A stretch of DNA of 13,324 nucleotides from positions 104,135 to 117,458 of the forward strand of contig WVZH01000326.1 of assembly GCA_011772595.1 (NCBI GenBank), read 5' to 3'. The position numbers and the translations under genes were made by a program. Under the pieces are notes generated by a model. That model had not been told where the DNA came from, did not search any database, and worked only from the letters and a program-made list of their open reading frames with translations. Of the stretch, positions 1 through 7,544 are shown piece by piece. The stretch comes from Anaerolineales bacterium. GTDB lineage: Bacteria; Chloroflexota; Anaerolineae; Anaerolineales; E44-bin32. The first letter of the stretch is position 1. Each line of letters starts with the position of its first letter.

Positions 1-81
1 ATTTTTTGTCAGGGCAATAATGTATCGACGCTGAGGGTAGAGGGTGGAAGTAAAGGAGGGGTCTCGATCAGGTTTGGGCAA

Positions 82-1542
82 ATGAGCCAACATACTATGA
101 ACCCACCAGATGACGAGCGTGCCACCCTTTTGATTGTCGAAGACGATCCGGTGCTGCTCGAAGCGATGCGAGAGATTCTTGAAAACGCCGGATACGACGT
201 TTGGGCGGCAACAAATGGCGATGCAGCTCTGGAATCGCTACGCGATGGTCATCCCAATTTGATCCTATCTGCCACAACTCTGCCGGGCATGAGCGGTTTT
301 GAATTATTCGATTCCGTTTCCGAGAGAACGAATGGTGAAGTCCCGTTCCTCTTTATCATGCCTTCAAGCTCGCACGACGCGTTCAGTGCCAACGAACCCC
401 TGATTTCCGAAGGTCATATCAAGAAGCCCATCACCAGTCATAAGCTACTCAACGCTGTACAAACTCGGCTTAGACAAGCAGAGGACGCCAAATCCGCGCT
501 CGAGCGAGCGGAACAAGACAGTGTGTCCATTCTGGTTGTCGAAGACGATCTCGCCATGCTTATCGCGCTACAGGATATCCTCGAGGGAGCTGGATACATT
601 GTCAGTACGGCTACGAATGGCGAGGAGGCGCTATATGCATTTCGAGATCATAATCCCGCCTTGGTCCTGTCCGATATCTCAATGCCCGTAATGGACGGGA
701 TCGAACTCTTCGAGGCAGTCCGTAAACTCCCAGGCGGGACCGCCGTACCCTTCATCTTCCTAACTGCACGCCATACCCGACAAGACGTCCTTTCGGGAAT
801 GTCCTTGGGAGCAGACGATTACATCACCAAGCCAGTCACGAGCCAGGAATTACTAACGGCTGTACACGCACGTCTGAAGCGCGCAGATGAAATACTCCTG
901 GCACAATTGCGCATCGCGTATAAAGCCAGCCTAATGGCGCTTGCGAATGCGATTGAAGCGCGCGATCAGTACACACACGAGCACGTTATGCGAACCAATG
1001 CCTATGCCCAAGCAATCGCACGAGAATTAGGTTGGAGCGAGTCAGAACGGGAAATCTTGGAGTTCGGCGCCATCCTCCACGATATCGGAAAACTAGAAGT
1101 TCCCGTCACCATTTTACAAAAGGAAGAGCCCCTGACACCGGAGGAATGGGAACAAATGCGTAAGCATCCCGTTGTAGGGGGACATATGATCGAGGGCATT
1201 GATTATTTGGCTCCTTCGGTGCCCATCATTCTCCATCACCACGAGTGTTGGGATGGTTCGGGCTATCCAGACGGCTTGAAAGAGGAAGACATCCCCTCAG
1301 GTGCGCGATTGCTCGCAGTGGTGGATACCTTCGAAGCCATGACGACAGATAGACCCTATCGGGACGCGATCCACGCCAAGATCGCCTATCAAGAAATTCT
1401 CAGTCGGTCCGGTCGCCAATTCGACCCGAGAATGGTAGAAGCATTTAAGAGGTGTTGGAAACGCGGTGTAGTGCACAAGATCATGCAAAGCTCCGAACGG
1501 GTCAAGAGCGCTCAGCAAAGATTCGATTCTTCCCTCATGTAG
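82..1542 (+). CDS. Double-receiver HD-GYP response regulator (putative c-di-GMP phosphodiesterase)
   Basis: The 486-residue protein has two receiver domains (about residues 15-130 and 148-265) followed by an HD-GYP domain (about 280-470). The second receiver is canonical: acidic pair E154-D156, phospho-acceptor D198 in LSDISMP, T228 and K250-P251. The first keeps the acidic pocket (E20-D22) and K115-P116, but the acceptor position is Ala64 (LSATTLP), so it probably cannot be phosphorylated. The output domain has the HD pair H333-D334, K337, H362, H386-H387 and the DGSGYP loop at 391-396, the signature of c-di-GMP phosphodiesterases; activity is inferred from the family. No membrane segment is visible, so it should be cytosolic. 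An AGGAGG at 54-59 lies 22 bases before the chosen ATG, unusually far. The frame is open to the left edge, but no ATG, GTG or TTG occurs upstream in it. No cognate histidine kinase is in the window. Confidence 0.93.
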   Translation: MSQHTMNPPDDERATLLIVEDDPVLLEAMREILENAGYDVWAATNGDAALESLRDGHPNLILSATTLPGMSGFELFDSVSERTNGEVPFLFIMPSSSHDAFSANEPLISEGHIKKPITSHKLLNAVQTRLRQAEDAKSALERAEQDSVSILVVEDDLAMLIALQDILEGAGYIVSTATNGEEALYAFRDHNPALVLSDISMPVMDGIELFEAVRKLPGGTAVPFIFLTARHTRQDVLSGMSLGADDYITKPVTSQELLTAVHARLKRADEILLAQLRIAYKASLMALANAIEARDQYTHEHVMRTNAYAQAIARELGWSESEREILEFGAILHDIGKLEVPVTILQKEEPLTPEEWEQMRKHPVVGGHMIEGIDYLAPSVPIILHHHECWDGSGYPDGLKEEDIPSGARLLAVVDTFEAMTTDRPYRDAIHAKIAYQEILSRSGRQFDPRMVEAFKRCWKRGVVHKIMQSSERVKSAQQRFDSSLM

Positions 1543-1591
1543 CAAGTTCAAGAGAATCCAAGAGAAACCTAATCCAGGGTCTGACAAGCTG

Positions 1592-1610
1592 TTCTGATGC
1601 CTGATCAGAA
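1592..1610 (+). terminator. Small hairpin downstream of the HD-GYP gene, possible weak terminator
   Basis: TTCTGAT and ATCAGAA form a perfect 7-bp stem around a 5-base loop. It lies 50 bases after the stop codon of the HD-GYP gene. The sequence after it is moderately T-rich (GTTCTTGCGATTCTTCTTTC) but has no proper T-run, and the stem is AT-rich, so termination would be weak. It could be chance. Confidence 0.25.
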
Positions 1611-1741
1611 GTTCTTGCGATTCTTCTTTCGTCAGCTTGCAACTAGAACGTCAGCTTATGGGGGGATTAAATTCAGCGGACAGGTATAGAAATCCATACA
1701 ATGTTTGCGAATGTGGAGAATGTACAATCCGCCCATTCAAG

Positions 1742-1770
1742 TGTTCAAATCAGTCATTATTCACTATAAT
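1742..1770 (+). promoter_or_regulatory. Possible sigma-70 promoter for the decarboxylase gene
   Basis: A perfect -10 box TATAAT lies at 1765-1770, with a poor -35 match (TGTTCA, 1742-1747) 17 bases upstream. Transcription would start near 1777, about 40 bases before the decarboxylase start codon. The -10 is convincing; the -35 is not. Confidence 0.35.
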
Positions 1771-1818
1771 TGGTAGGATATTGCCGGGAATGTGGAGGAA
1801 AAGGGCGGAGATCAATCC

Positions 1819-3270
1819 ATGAGTCATCCTATAATTGGTTGGGAAAAAGAATCGGCGATCCCCTCACATCGATTCAACACTTATCTGAGCGCTCACAAAG
1901 GTCATCTATACTATGATGACCTCAATCTTGCGAACTTGTTCCTCAGTCCCCATGAAGAACATGGTCTAGAAAAGGCGCTACAAAGCCCGCTGGAAATCGT
2001 GTATCTACCGCGTATTCGACAGAAAATCGACCAAATGCGAGATACATTCAACAAGGTCATCCAAGATGTTGGATATAACGGTCGTTTCCACTACGTATAT
2101 GCCTCCAAAGCGAATGCCGCAGAAGAGGTCGTCCGCACGACATTGGGTGTGGGGGCACACCACGAAACCTCGGCTTCCATGGACATCGAGATTCTGCGGT
2201 TTATGAAACAAATGGGGCATCTGCCTTCTGAGAGGATGGTCGTGTGCAATGGCTTCAAGCCGTCTGGCTCAACCTATGCCGAAAGCATCGTGATGTTGAA
2301 GCGTGAGCACGAAGCAGTCATACCTGTGGTGGATGATTTGACCGAGTTACCCCCATTGATAGATTCTGGCCTTCCGTTCGATCTAGGGTTACGACAAAAA
2401 AGCTACGGTCGCCATCAAGACCTCACTGAAATGGAAGCTGCAAATTCCCGCTTCGGCATGGACGTGGAGGGGATATGGAAAGCCGCCGAGATCATATCAC
2501 AGCACTCCCACCTTAGCTTGAAGCTTTACCACGCAATGGTTGGCAGCCAGATCCTGGATATCGAGGACTTCATCCAGCGTCTGCGACCGCCGATTGAGAT
2601 CTTCGCACAGCTACGTAGAGAGTATCCCGAATTGAGCATCTTCGATTTCGGTGGCGGTGTACCGGTCCCAATGACGCTAGATTTTCAGTTTGATTATTCC
2701 GAATTTGCCCGCCAGCTTCTGATGGCAATAAAAGAAACCTGTGATCGCTACGACGTGCCGGTTCCGGACGTGATGGGCGAGTTTGGTCGCTACACCGTCG
2801 CAGAGCACGGCGCGCATCTGTTCAAGATCACCCACGTGAAGGTCAACGCATCGCAGTATCCGTGGTACATCATCGACGGATCGATCATGTCGTCGTTTCC
2901 GGATAGCTGGGCACTCGGCGAGCACTTCACGGTTTTGCCGTTAAATAATCTGGATAGCTCCTTTCAGCGCGTGCAGCTTGGCGGCATCACGTGCGACAGC
3001 GACGACATTTACCCACCACATAAGAGCCAATCCCCTCTATTGCTACCGGTGGATACTGAGAACTTGTACATCGGCTTCTTTGGTATCGGTGCATACCAAG
3101 AGATGTTGGGAGGCGTCGGCGGGAGCAAGCATTGCGTGATCCCAGAAGCCGACGAGTTGATTATTGACCGCGACGAACAAGGCGAGTACCAATTTCAATT
3201 ATTACAGGGGCAGGGTGTGAGCAAAGTTCTTGGCAACCTGGGTTATGTTTCTGAAAGAACTTATAGGTGA
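1819..3270 (+). CDS. Short SpeA-like arginine decarboxylase family protein (PLP-dependent, fold type III)
   Basis: The protein has the layout of the alanine racemase-fold amino acid decarboxylases: Schiff-base lysine K97 in HYVYASKAN, GSQ at 242-244, the glycine-rich phosphate loop FDFGGG (275-280), ExGR at 321-324, and the second active-site motif TCDSDD (391-396) with the reactive Cys392. PDSWALGEHFTVLPLNNLD (361-379) and GAYQEMLG (424-431) resemble the corresponding parts of biosynthetic arginine decarboxylase SpeA, which makes agmatine for polyamine synthesis. At 483 residues it is much shorter than E. coli SpeA (about 658), so a long insert or extra domain is missing and the substrate is uncertain. 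ATG 1819 is preferred over GTG 1792 because GCGGAG (1805-1810) sits 8 bases upstream of it. No signal peptide is visible. It ends 42 bases before the next gene and may be its operon partner. Confidence 0.85.
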   Translation: MSHPIIGWEKESAIPSHRFNTYLSAHKGHLYYDDLNLANLFLSPHEEHGLEKALQSPLEIVYLPRIRQKIDQMRDTFNKVIQDVGYNGRFHYVYASKANAAEEVVRTTLGVGAHHETSASMDIEILRFMKQMGHLPSERMVVCNGFKPSGSTYAESIVMLKREHEAVIPVVDDLTELPPLIDSGLPFDLGLRQKSYGRHQDLTEMEAANSRFGMDVEGIWKAAEIISQHSHLSLKLYHAMVGSQILDIEDFIQRLRPPIEIFAQLRREYPELSIFDFGGGVPVPMTLDFQFDYSEFARQLLMAIKETCDRYDVPVPDVMGEFGRYTVAEHGAHLFKITHVKVNASQYPWYIIDGSIMSSFPDSWALGEHFTVLPLNNLDSSFQRVQLGGITCDSDDIYPPHKSQSPLLLPVDTENLYIGFFGIGAYQEMLGGVGGSKHCVIPEADELIIDRDEQGEYQFQLLQGQGVSKVLGNLGYVSERTYR

Positions 3271-3312
3271 AACAGCTGCATAAAGCGCAATCGCCAGGCA
3301 GAGAGAATTAAT

Positions 3313-4935
3313 ATGGGAACAAACATGAGAAGCATGGATAGAACGAGAATCATTTTCATCGCTATTGTGGGATTAGCCATTCTCATAGTGGTCTGCGGCT
3401 TTCTTTACAACTCCATCGCGCGAATGATTAGCGGGGGTAGGGAACCAACACCACCCGCCGCTCAGACTACGCCTGTGGTTGACCTGACGTCACCGGAACC
3501 GGTTTTTGGACCTCAATACGATCCCGAAGACGGTATGCCCATCTATGTCTGCGGCGCTGATGCCTTTGGAAGCTACTTCACACTGCAACAAATGCAGATG
3601 TCCGGGAAGGATGTGGAACACGGATTCCATTTGGCAATCATACCTTTCCTTCTGGATGACGATCCCGCCTACGATATTTCAGAGGAACAACGTACCGCGT
3701 TACTTGAGCGAGGTGAATGGGATTGCCTATTGACAACGCTCGACTCAGTGGCGTTGACAAGTTCCGGCGTCATCACCGCTGTTGTTGATGAGAGCGCTGG
3801 TGCGGATCAATTGTGGGCGCGAGGGTTCCGCACGATCAACGATTTGAAGGACAAGCGTATTACGTTCTCGCGTGGAAGCGTGGGAGAGTATTTCGTTTAC
3901 TACGCGCTCTCGATCGCGCGGCTCAACCCGCGTGTCGATGTCACGCTCGTTCCAAAAGACAGTGTGGCAGACGCGATCGAAGCGTTCAACAACGGACAAG
4001 CCGACGCAGTTTCCGGGTGGGAACCGGACATCTACGACGCTGAGTCGAGTGGTGGCGTTCCACTCCTTAGTTCTGGGCAGCTTCGCATCGTCATGGACGT
4101 CATCGTAACCTCGCGTCAATCGATTGAAACCGAGGCGAATACAGTTCAGGCGTTTCACGACGCCTGGTTCGCTACAATGAAGGCGCAGGTGGAGAATTTC
4201 AATACAGCTGCCGAACAGATTGCGGCATGGGGCCACAATGATTGGAGCTTTGTGTACCCGGACAGTGCAGAAGAGGATTTAAAGTTGTGGCTAGAAAGCG
4301 TGGCCCAGGCCGATTTGAGTGACAATATCCTCGTCATGCGCAACCCTACGCCAATCATCAGCCGCTTAGAAATCGCCCGCCGGGTCTGGGCTGCTTCGGG
4401 GTTGGGAGTGCCGGGAGACGACGTGACCAGCTTGGTCAACTCCGGGTTTGTCTCGCGATCTGCATCCCAAGCCAACTTGCAAGCCAATGGTAATCCTGTA
4501 AACGACAGTTTCTCAATATCATCACAAATCGATCTCACTGGCGTGAGCACCGCCGACGCTGCCACACTGGCTGTGCTCCCATGCAGGCGATTTGCATTCC
4601 TGCCTGAGTCCACAGAATTGACACTGGAATCGCGAAGGATTCTCGATGAGTGCGTGATGCCTACGTTGTCGCAGAGCGTGGGACTGCTCCTGCAAGTAAA
4701 AGGCTCATCTGCCTGGCCTGGACCGCCGGGTGCATTCTCAGAAGAGGAGATCCTGGAATTTGCGGAGGCACGTGCGCAATCTGTTGTGGATTATTTGGTT
4801 TCACAGGGTATCGATCCGGCACGCTTCATCGTCGAAGGAACCCTGCCACCTCGCTCACATTGGGAGACGGAAGATCCTGAAGTTCAGGCAGAAGATCGTT
4901 TTGTTGAAATGACGTTAATCACTGTCGGTCGCTAA
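3313..4935 (+). CDS. Membrane-anchored substrate-binding protein with C-terminal OmpA-like domain
   Basis: This 540-residue protein starts with one hydrophobic segment (about 12-33, signal anchor or uncleaved signal), then a Pro/Thr-rich linker (44-62). A periplasmic-binding fold of the NMT1/SsuA type spans about 76-375, recognisable by NDLKDKRITFSRGS (176-189) and ADAVSGWEP (230-238). After a low-complexity linker comes an OmpA-like, peptidoglycan-associating domain (about 421-540): RAQSVVDYL (487-495) matches the helix of classical OmpA, and EDRFVEM (527-533) stands where family members have NRRVE. The usual GHTD loop is replaced by GSS. Family knowledge suggests ligand capture plus cell-wall tethering; the ligand is unknown. 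ATG 3313 has AGAGAG at 3299-3304 upstream. No permease or ATPase is nearby, so sensing or scaffolding is likelier than import. Confidence 0.85.
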   Translation: MGTNMRSMDRTRIIFIAIVGLAILIVVCGFLYNSIARMISGGREPTPPAAQTTPVVDLTSPEPVFGPQYDPEDGMPIYVCGADAFGSYFTLQQMQMSGKDVEHGFHLAIIPFLLDDDPAYDISEEQRTALLERGEWDCLLTTLDSVALTSSGVITAVVDESAGADQLWARGFRTINDLKDKRITFSRGSVGEYFVYYALSIARLNPRVDVTLVPKDSVADAIEAFNNGQADAVSGWEPDIYDAESSGGVPLLSSGQLRIVMDVIVTSRQSIETEANTVQAFHDAWFATMKAQVENFNTAAEQIAAWGHNDWSFVYPDSAEEDLKLWLESVAQADLSDNILVMRNPTPIISRLEIARRVWAASGLGVPGDDVTSLVNSGFVSRSASQANLQANGNPVNDSFSISSQIDLTGVSTADAATLAVLPCRRFAFLPESTELTLESRRILDECVMPTLSQSVGLLLQVKGSSAWPGPPGAFSEEEILEFAEARAQSVVDYLVSQGIDPARFIVEGTLPPRSHWETEDPEVQAEDRFVEMTLITVGR

Positions 4936-5004
4936 TGGACCACAGTGGCTGCGAGTTCTTGTGAGTTTGAGTGTAGCATGAAGATCTCGAGGAGGGTGGA
5001 TGCG

Positions 5005-6666
5005 GTGAAAGCGGAGAAGCGAGCGATTGTCCTTCTGCTCTCGCTGGTATTGTTCTCAACCGCGTGTGGTGTTCCCGGTGAATTATTTGATGCTTCCGGA
5101 CCTCCACGTAACGCCGTTGTCGTCGAGGTGGTGGCGAACAGCAGCTTAAGACCTTGGTTAGAAACGGCAATAAGCCGGTTCAACGAGGCCGGTGCTGAGA
5201 CCCAATCTGGACAACCAATATACGTTACTCTAGAGTTGATCGAGTCTGGGCAGGCGATTGTCTCCATGACCTCGTCAGGTGCACTTCCTGCACTTTGGAT
5301 CCCGGACGACCCGGTATGGACAGAAATCTTGGCCGAAAAAGGCGTCCCGGAATTCGTGGAGGATTGCCAAAGTGTGGCTGAGAGTCCACTTGTCATCGCA
5401 ATGTGGAAACCAATTGCGGAGGCATTAGGATGGCCGGGGCGGGACCTTGGTTGGCTCGACGTCGGGAGCTTAGCTGCAGATCCAAGCGCGTGGGATTATT
5501 ATAGCGGAGGTCAGTACGGCGATAATTTGCGTCTTGGCCATACACATCCCGGTCTTTCGGCATCCGGCGCGGGAACGCTCCTGGCCGTTGTGCAAGCAGC
5601 GCAGTCAAAGACGGACGCGGTTGGAGCGGATGAGGTTCAATTACCGATCGTGCAAGCCTCCGTCGGTGCCTTCGAGGCAGCAGTTTCGTGGTTCAGCAGC
5701 AACACAGATACGCTGGGACAAACGATGAGTCAACGCGGGATTCAGTTCTTAGGCGCGGCGATCGTTTACGAAAGCACGGTGTTCGAACACGGTGGTGGCG
5801 ATCCGGAGATCGTCCCCATTTATCCTTTCGAAGGTACGTTTATGGCTACTCACCCAGCATGTATGAACAGCTTACTCGCTGACGACCTCAGAGAAGCGAC
5901 TCGGATTTTCCGGGCATATTTGTTGGGAGAAGAGGGCCAGCAAATGTCTCTCGATTTTGGTTTCCGTCCCGTCTTGCTTGAGATCCCGGCTGGATCACGG
6001 CTCAGTGAAAGGACGGGCATAGATCTCTCGCAGCCCGATAGCATATTCGATGCTCCCAGTGTTGATACCGTTTATGCCGCCCAATCCTTGTGGCAATCGG
6101 CACGCAAGGATGTCAACCTAGTCATGCTTATTGATGTCTCTGGCAGCATGAGGGGGAGCAAACTGGCAAACGTGCAAAGTGCCGCGGTTCAATTCCTGGA
6201 ACAAATGGGTGAGGATGACTACATCTCGATTATCGCCTTCTCTCAGGACCCGTTTATCCTCATCCATCATGAGCTGGTTGGAGACGCCAGGGGCAAAGCC
6301 ATCGACGTTATTCAAGAACTTAACGCTGGCGGAAATACTCCGCTATATGATGCGATCGGAGACGGCGCTGCTTTGATCGACAATACGACTGCCTCTCAAG
6401 TAAGCAATGCCATGGTCGTTTTGACAGATGGCATGGACACCGGAAGCAGGAGATACCGCTTCAATCAAAGCCTAATAGATTTAGCCGCTGCGAACAACAC
6501 CACAGTATTCACGATCGCCTATGGCGAGGATGCTGACGAAATCATTCTGGAAGAACTCGCTATCCGCGCAAACGGTAATTTCTATTTAGGTGATGAAGCC
6601 AGCATCGCCATGATCTACGAAGAAATGTCCGCAGCATTTGGAGGCAGTGTTGGGGTAGGGAGGTAA
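5005..6666 (+). CDS. Lipoprotein with substrate-binding fold fused to a VWA domain
   Basis: From GTG 5005 the product is 553 residues with a lipoprotein signal: K2-R6 positive start, hydrophobic core 7-17, lipobox FSTAC with Cys21. AGGAGG at 4990-4995 sits 9 bases before this GTG, which makes it better than ATG 4978 or GTG 4945, both of which put a long polar stretch before the signal. Residues about 35-345 look like a type 2 substrate-binding fold (molybdate/ModA-like relatives), including ALPALWIPDDPVW and a GHTHPGLSASG segment. Residues about 369-540 form a von Willebrand factor A domain with a complete metal-ion-dependent adhesion site: DVSGS (D377, S379, S381), T445 in GGNTPLYD and D475 in LTDGMD. 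It should sit on the outer face of the membrane, 69 bases after the OmpA fusion gene. I infer that ligand binding may control a metal-dependent protein contact. The ligand and partner are not visible. Confidence 0.87.
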   Translation: MKAEKRAIVLLLSLVLFSTACGVPGELFDASGPPRNAVVVEVVANSSLRPWLETAISRFNEAGAETQSGQPIYVTLELIESGQAIVSMTSSGALPALWIPDDPVWTEILAEKGVPEFVEDCQSVAESPLVIAMWKPIAEALGWPGRDLGWLDVGSLAADPSAWDYYSGGQYGDNLRLGHTHPGLSASGAGTLLAVVQAAQSKTDAVGADEVQLPIVQASVGAFEAAVSWFSSNTDTLGQTMSQRGIQFLGAAIVYESTVFEHGGGDPEIVPIYPFEGTFMATHPACMNSLLADDLREATRIFRAYLLGEEGQQMSLDFGFRPVLLEIPAGSRLSERTGIDLSQPDSIFDAPSVDTVYAAQSLWQSARKDVNLVMLIDVSGSMRGSKLANVQSAAVQFLEQMGEDDYISIIAFSQDPFILIHHELVGDARGKAIDVIQELNAGGNTPLYDAIGDGAALIDNTTASQVSNAMVVLTDGMDTGSRRYRFNQSLIDLAAANNTTVFTIAYGEDADEIILEELAIRANGNFYLGDEASIAMIYEEMSAAFGGSVGVGR

Positions 6667-6820
6667 ACCTTCTCTGCCGCAGTTTGATGTCAAGTGAGCT
6701 CACACGGATTTTGGTGCCAAGGAGGATGGGGTATCGGGGTTTGAAAAAGGCGAGGGAAAAAAATGTGGTAAACGAAGACTAGCATGATCTGGTCACAGAA
6801 TTAAAAAAGGAGAATGTAGC
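6667..6820. other. Intergenic gap before the PspA-like gene
   Basis: This 154-base purine-rich gap holds no gene and no clear terminator. A TTGAAA at 6741-6746 has no good -10 partner at 16-18 bases. The strong ribosome binding site AAGGAGA (6807-6813) lies 7 bases before the ATG of the PspA-like gene. A separate promoter for the last two genes is possible but I cannot point to one. Confidence 0.4.
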
Positions 6821-7498
6821 ATGGCAACCCTGTTGGAAAAAGTAGCGACTTTGATCTCGGCAAACCTTCACGCACTCGTGGATCAGGCCTTGTCGAGCAA
6901 CAGCATGGCGGTAATCGATCAGTACATCCGCCAGGTCGAGAATTATCTGGAAGATCTCGAGGACGCAGCAGCAACCGTCGGCGGCGAGGCGAAGTCTATC
7001 AAGCGCAAGATGGAAGATTTGCGCGTGAAATCCGAAGAGCTGGACAAAGCCGTTGATGCTTTCTTGCTCGAGGGCAATGAGGCCGCAGCTGTAGCAGCAC
7101 AGAGTCGACTAAATAGCACAGAGAGTTTGGTCGAGACTTTCAAGGAACAGCTTGCGCGTCAGGAAGTGGAATATCAGAAGCTGCTCGATGCGAAAGTGAA
7201 ACTCGAGGCCCGTTTAGCGACAATGAAGACACAGCGGGCCGAGCTTCAAGCCCTGCTTGAACTGGCCAAGAGTAAAGAGACCGTCGTGAAGGCCATGAAG
7301 AGCCTGGACGATCTGATGGGCGTGGGAGATAGCGACATCAGCCGTATGGCAGAGGGTATCCGCAAGCGTCTAGACAAGGCCACAGTCGCGACAGAACTGC
7401 GCACCACAACGCTAGATGAGCAGATCGACACCATCCTGGATAAAGAAAAGCTTGACGGGCAACTTGCCGAGCGCAAGAAAAGGCTGAAGATAGAGTAG
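6821..7498 (+). CDS. PspA/IM30 (phage shock protein A) family protein
   Basis: The 225-residue protein is predicted to be almost entirely helical and charged. Its start, LLEKVATLISANLHALVDQA, matches the amphipathic N-terminal helix and the NxxALxDxA pattern of PspA/Vipp1. GNEAAAVAAQSRL (about 85-97) matches the conserved GxEdxAxxAL region, and long heptad-like coiled coil runs between. Length agrees with PspA (about 220-230). Family members are cytoplasmic ESCRT-III-like proteins that polymerise on stressed inner membranes and limit proton leakage. The ribosome binding site is strong (AAGGAGA, 7-base spacing). It sits between the VWA lipoprotein gene and a membrane coiled-coil gene. No PspB, PspC or PspF homologue is in the window, so sensing would need other partners. 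The gene name pspA is not assigned because the paralogue type is unclear. Confidence 0.85.
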   Translation: MATLLEKVATLISANLHALVDQALSSNSMAVIDQYIRQVENYLEDLEDAAATVGGEAKSIKRKMEDLRVKSEELDKAVDAFLLEGNEAAAVAAQSRLNSTESLVETFKEQLARQEVEYQKLLDAKVKLEARLATMKTQRAELQALLELAKSKETVVKAMKSLDDLMGVGDSDISRMAEGIRKRLDKATVATELRTTTLDEQIDTILDKEKLDGQLAERKKRLKIE

Positions 7499-7507
7499 CT
7501 GAAAGTA

Positions 7508-7538
7508 TACGGTCTACCCTGTGAAAGGGTAGACCGTA
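7508..7538 (+). repeat. Perfect 13-bp inverted repeat (strong hairpin) between pspA-like and membrane gene
   Basis: TACGGTCTACCCT (7508-7520) and AGGGTAGACCGTA (7526-7538) are exact reverse complements around the 5-base loop GTGAA. The hairpin fills most of the 46-base gap. No T-run follows (CGAATCGTG), so it is not a classical terminator. The only purine-rich stretch before the next start codon (AGGG, 7526-7529) is buried in its 3' arm. It may be an RNA-processing or stabilising element, a translational control hairpin, or a palindromic protein-binding site. Confidence 0.7.
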
Positions 7539-7544
7539 CGAATC

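Larger units (their letters stand above)
1543..1818. other. Intergenic gap between the HD-GYP gene and the decarboxylase gene
   Basis: This 276-base stretch has no convincing gene. It holds a short hairpin (1592-1610), a 9-base direct repeat CGTCAGCTT at 1630-1638 and 1649-1657 (19-base period), an 8-base repeat CAAGAGAA at 1549-1556 and 1559-1566 (10-base period), and a TATAAT box at 1765-1770. It most likely separates two transcription units. A 61-codon reading frame at 1637-1822 has no ribosome binding site and no family resemblance, so I do not call it. Confidence 0.5.

Noticed and set aside
1792..1818. GTG 1792 as start of the decarboxylase
   Set aside because: The added nine residues (MEEKGGDQS) are translated ribosome-binding-site sequence; ATG 1819 has a well-placed GCGGAG.
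1637..1822. 61-codon + strand reading frame before the decarboxylase gene
   Set aside because: No ribosome binding site, no family resemblance, overlaps the decarboxylase start and a likely promoter.
3745..4613. Overlapping - strand frames of 163 and 152 codons inside the OmpA fusion gene
   Set aside because: They are antisense shadows of a well-supported gene, with no recognisable motifs.
4945..5004. Earlier starts GTG 4945 or ATG 4978 for the VWA lipoprotein
   Set aside because: They would put a polar, cysteine-containing stretch before the lipoprotein signal; the AGGAGG at 4990-4995 is correctly spaced only for GTG 5005.
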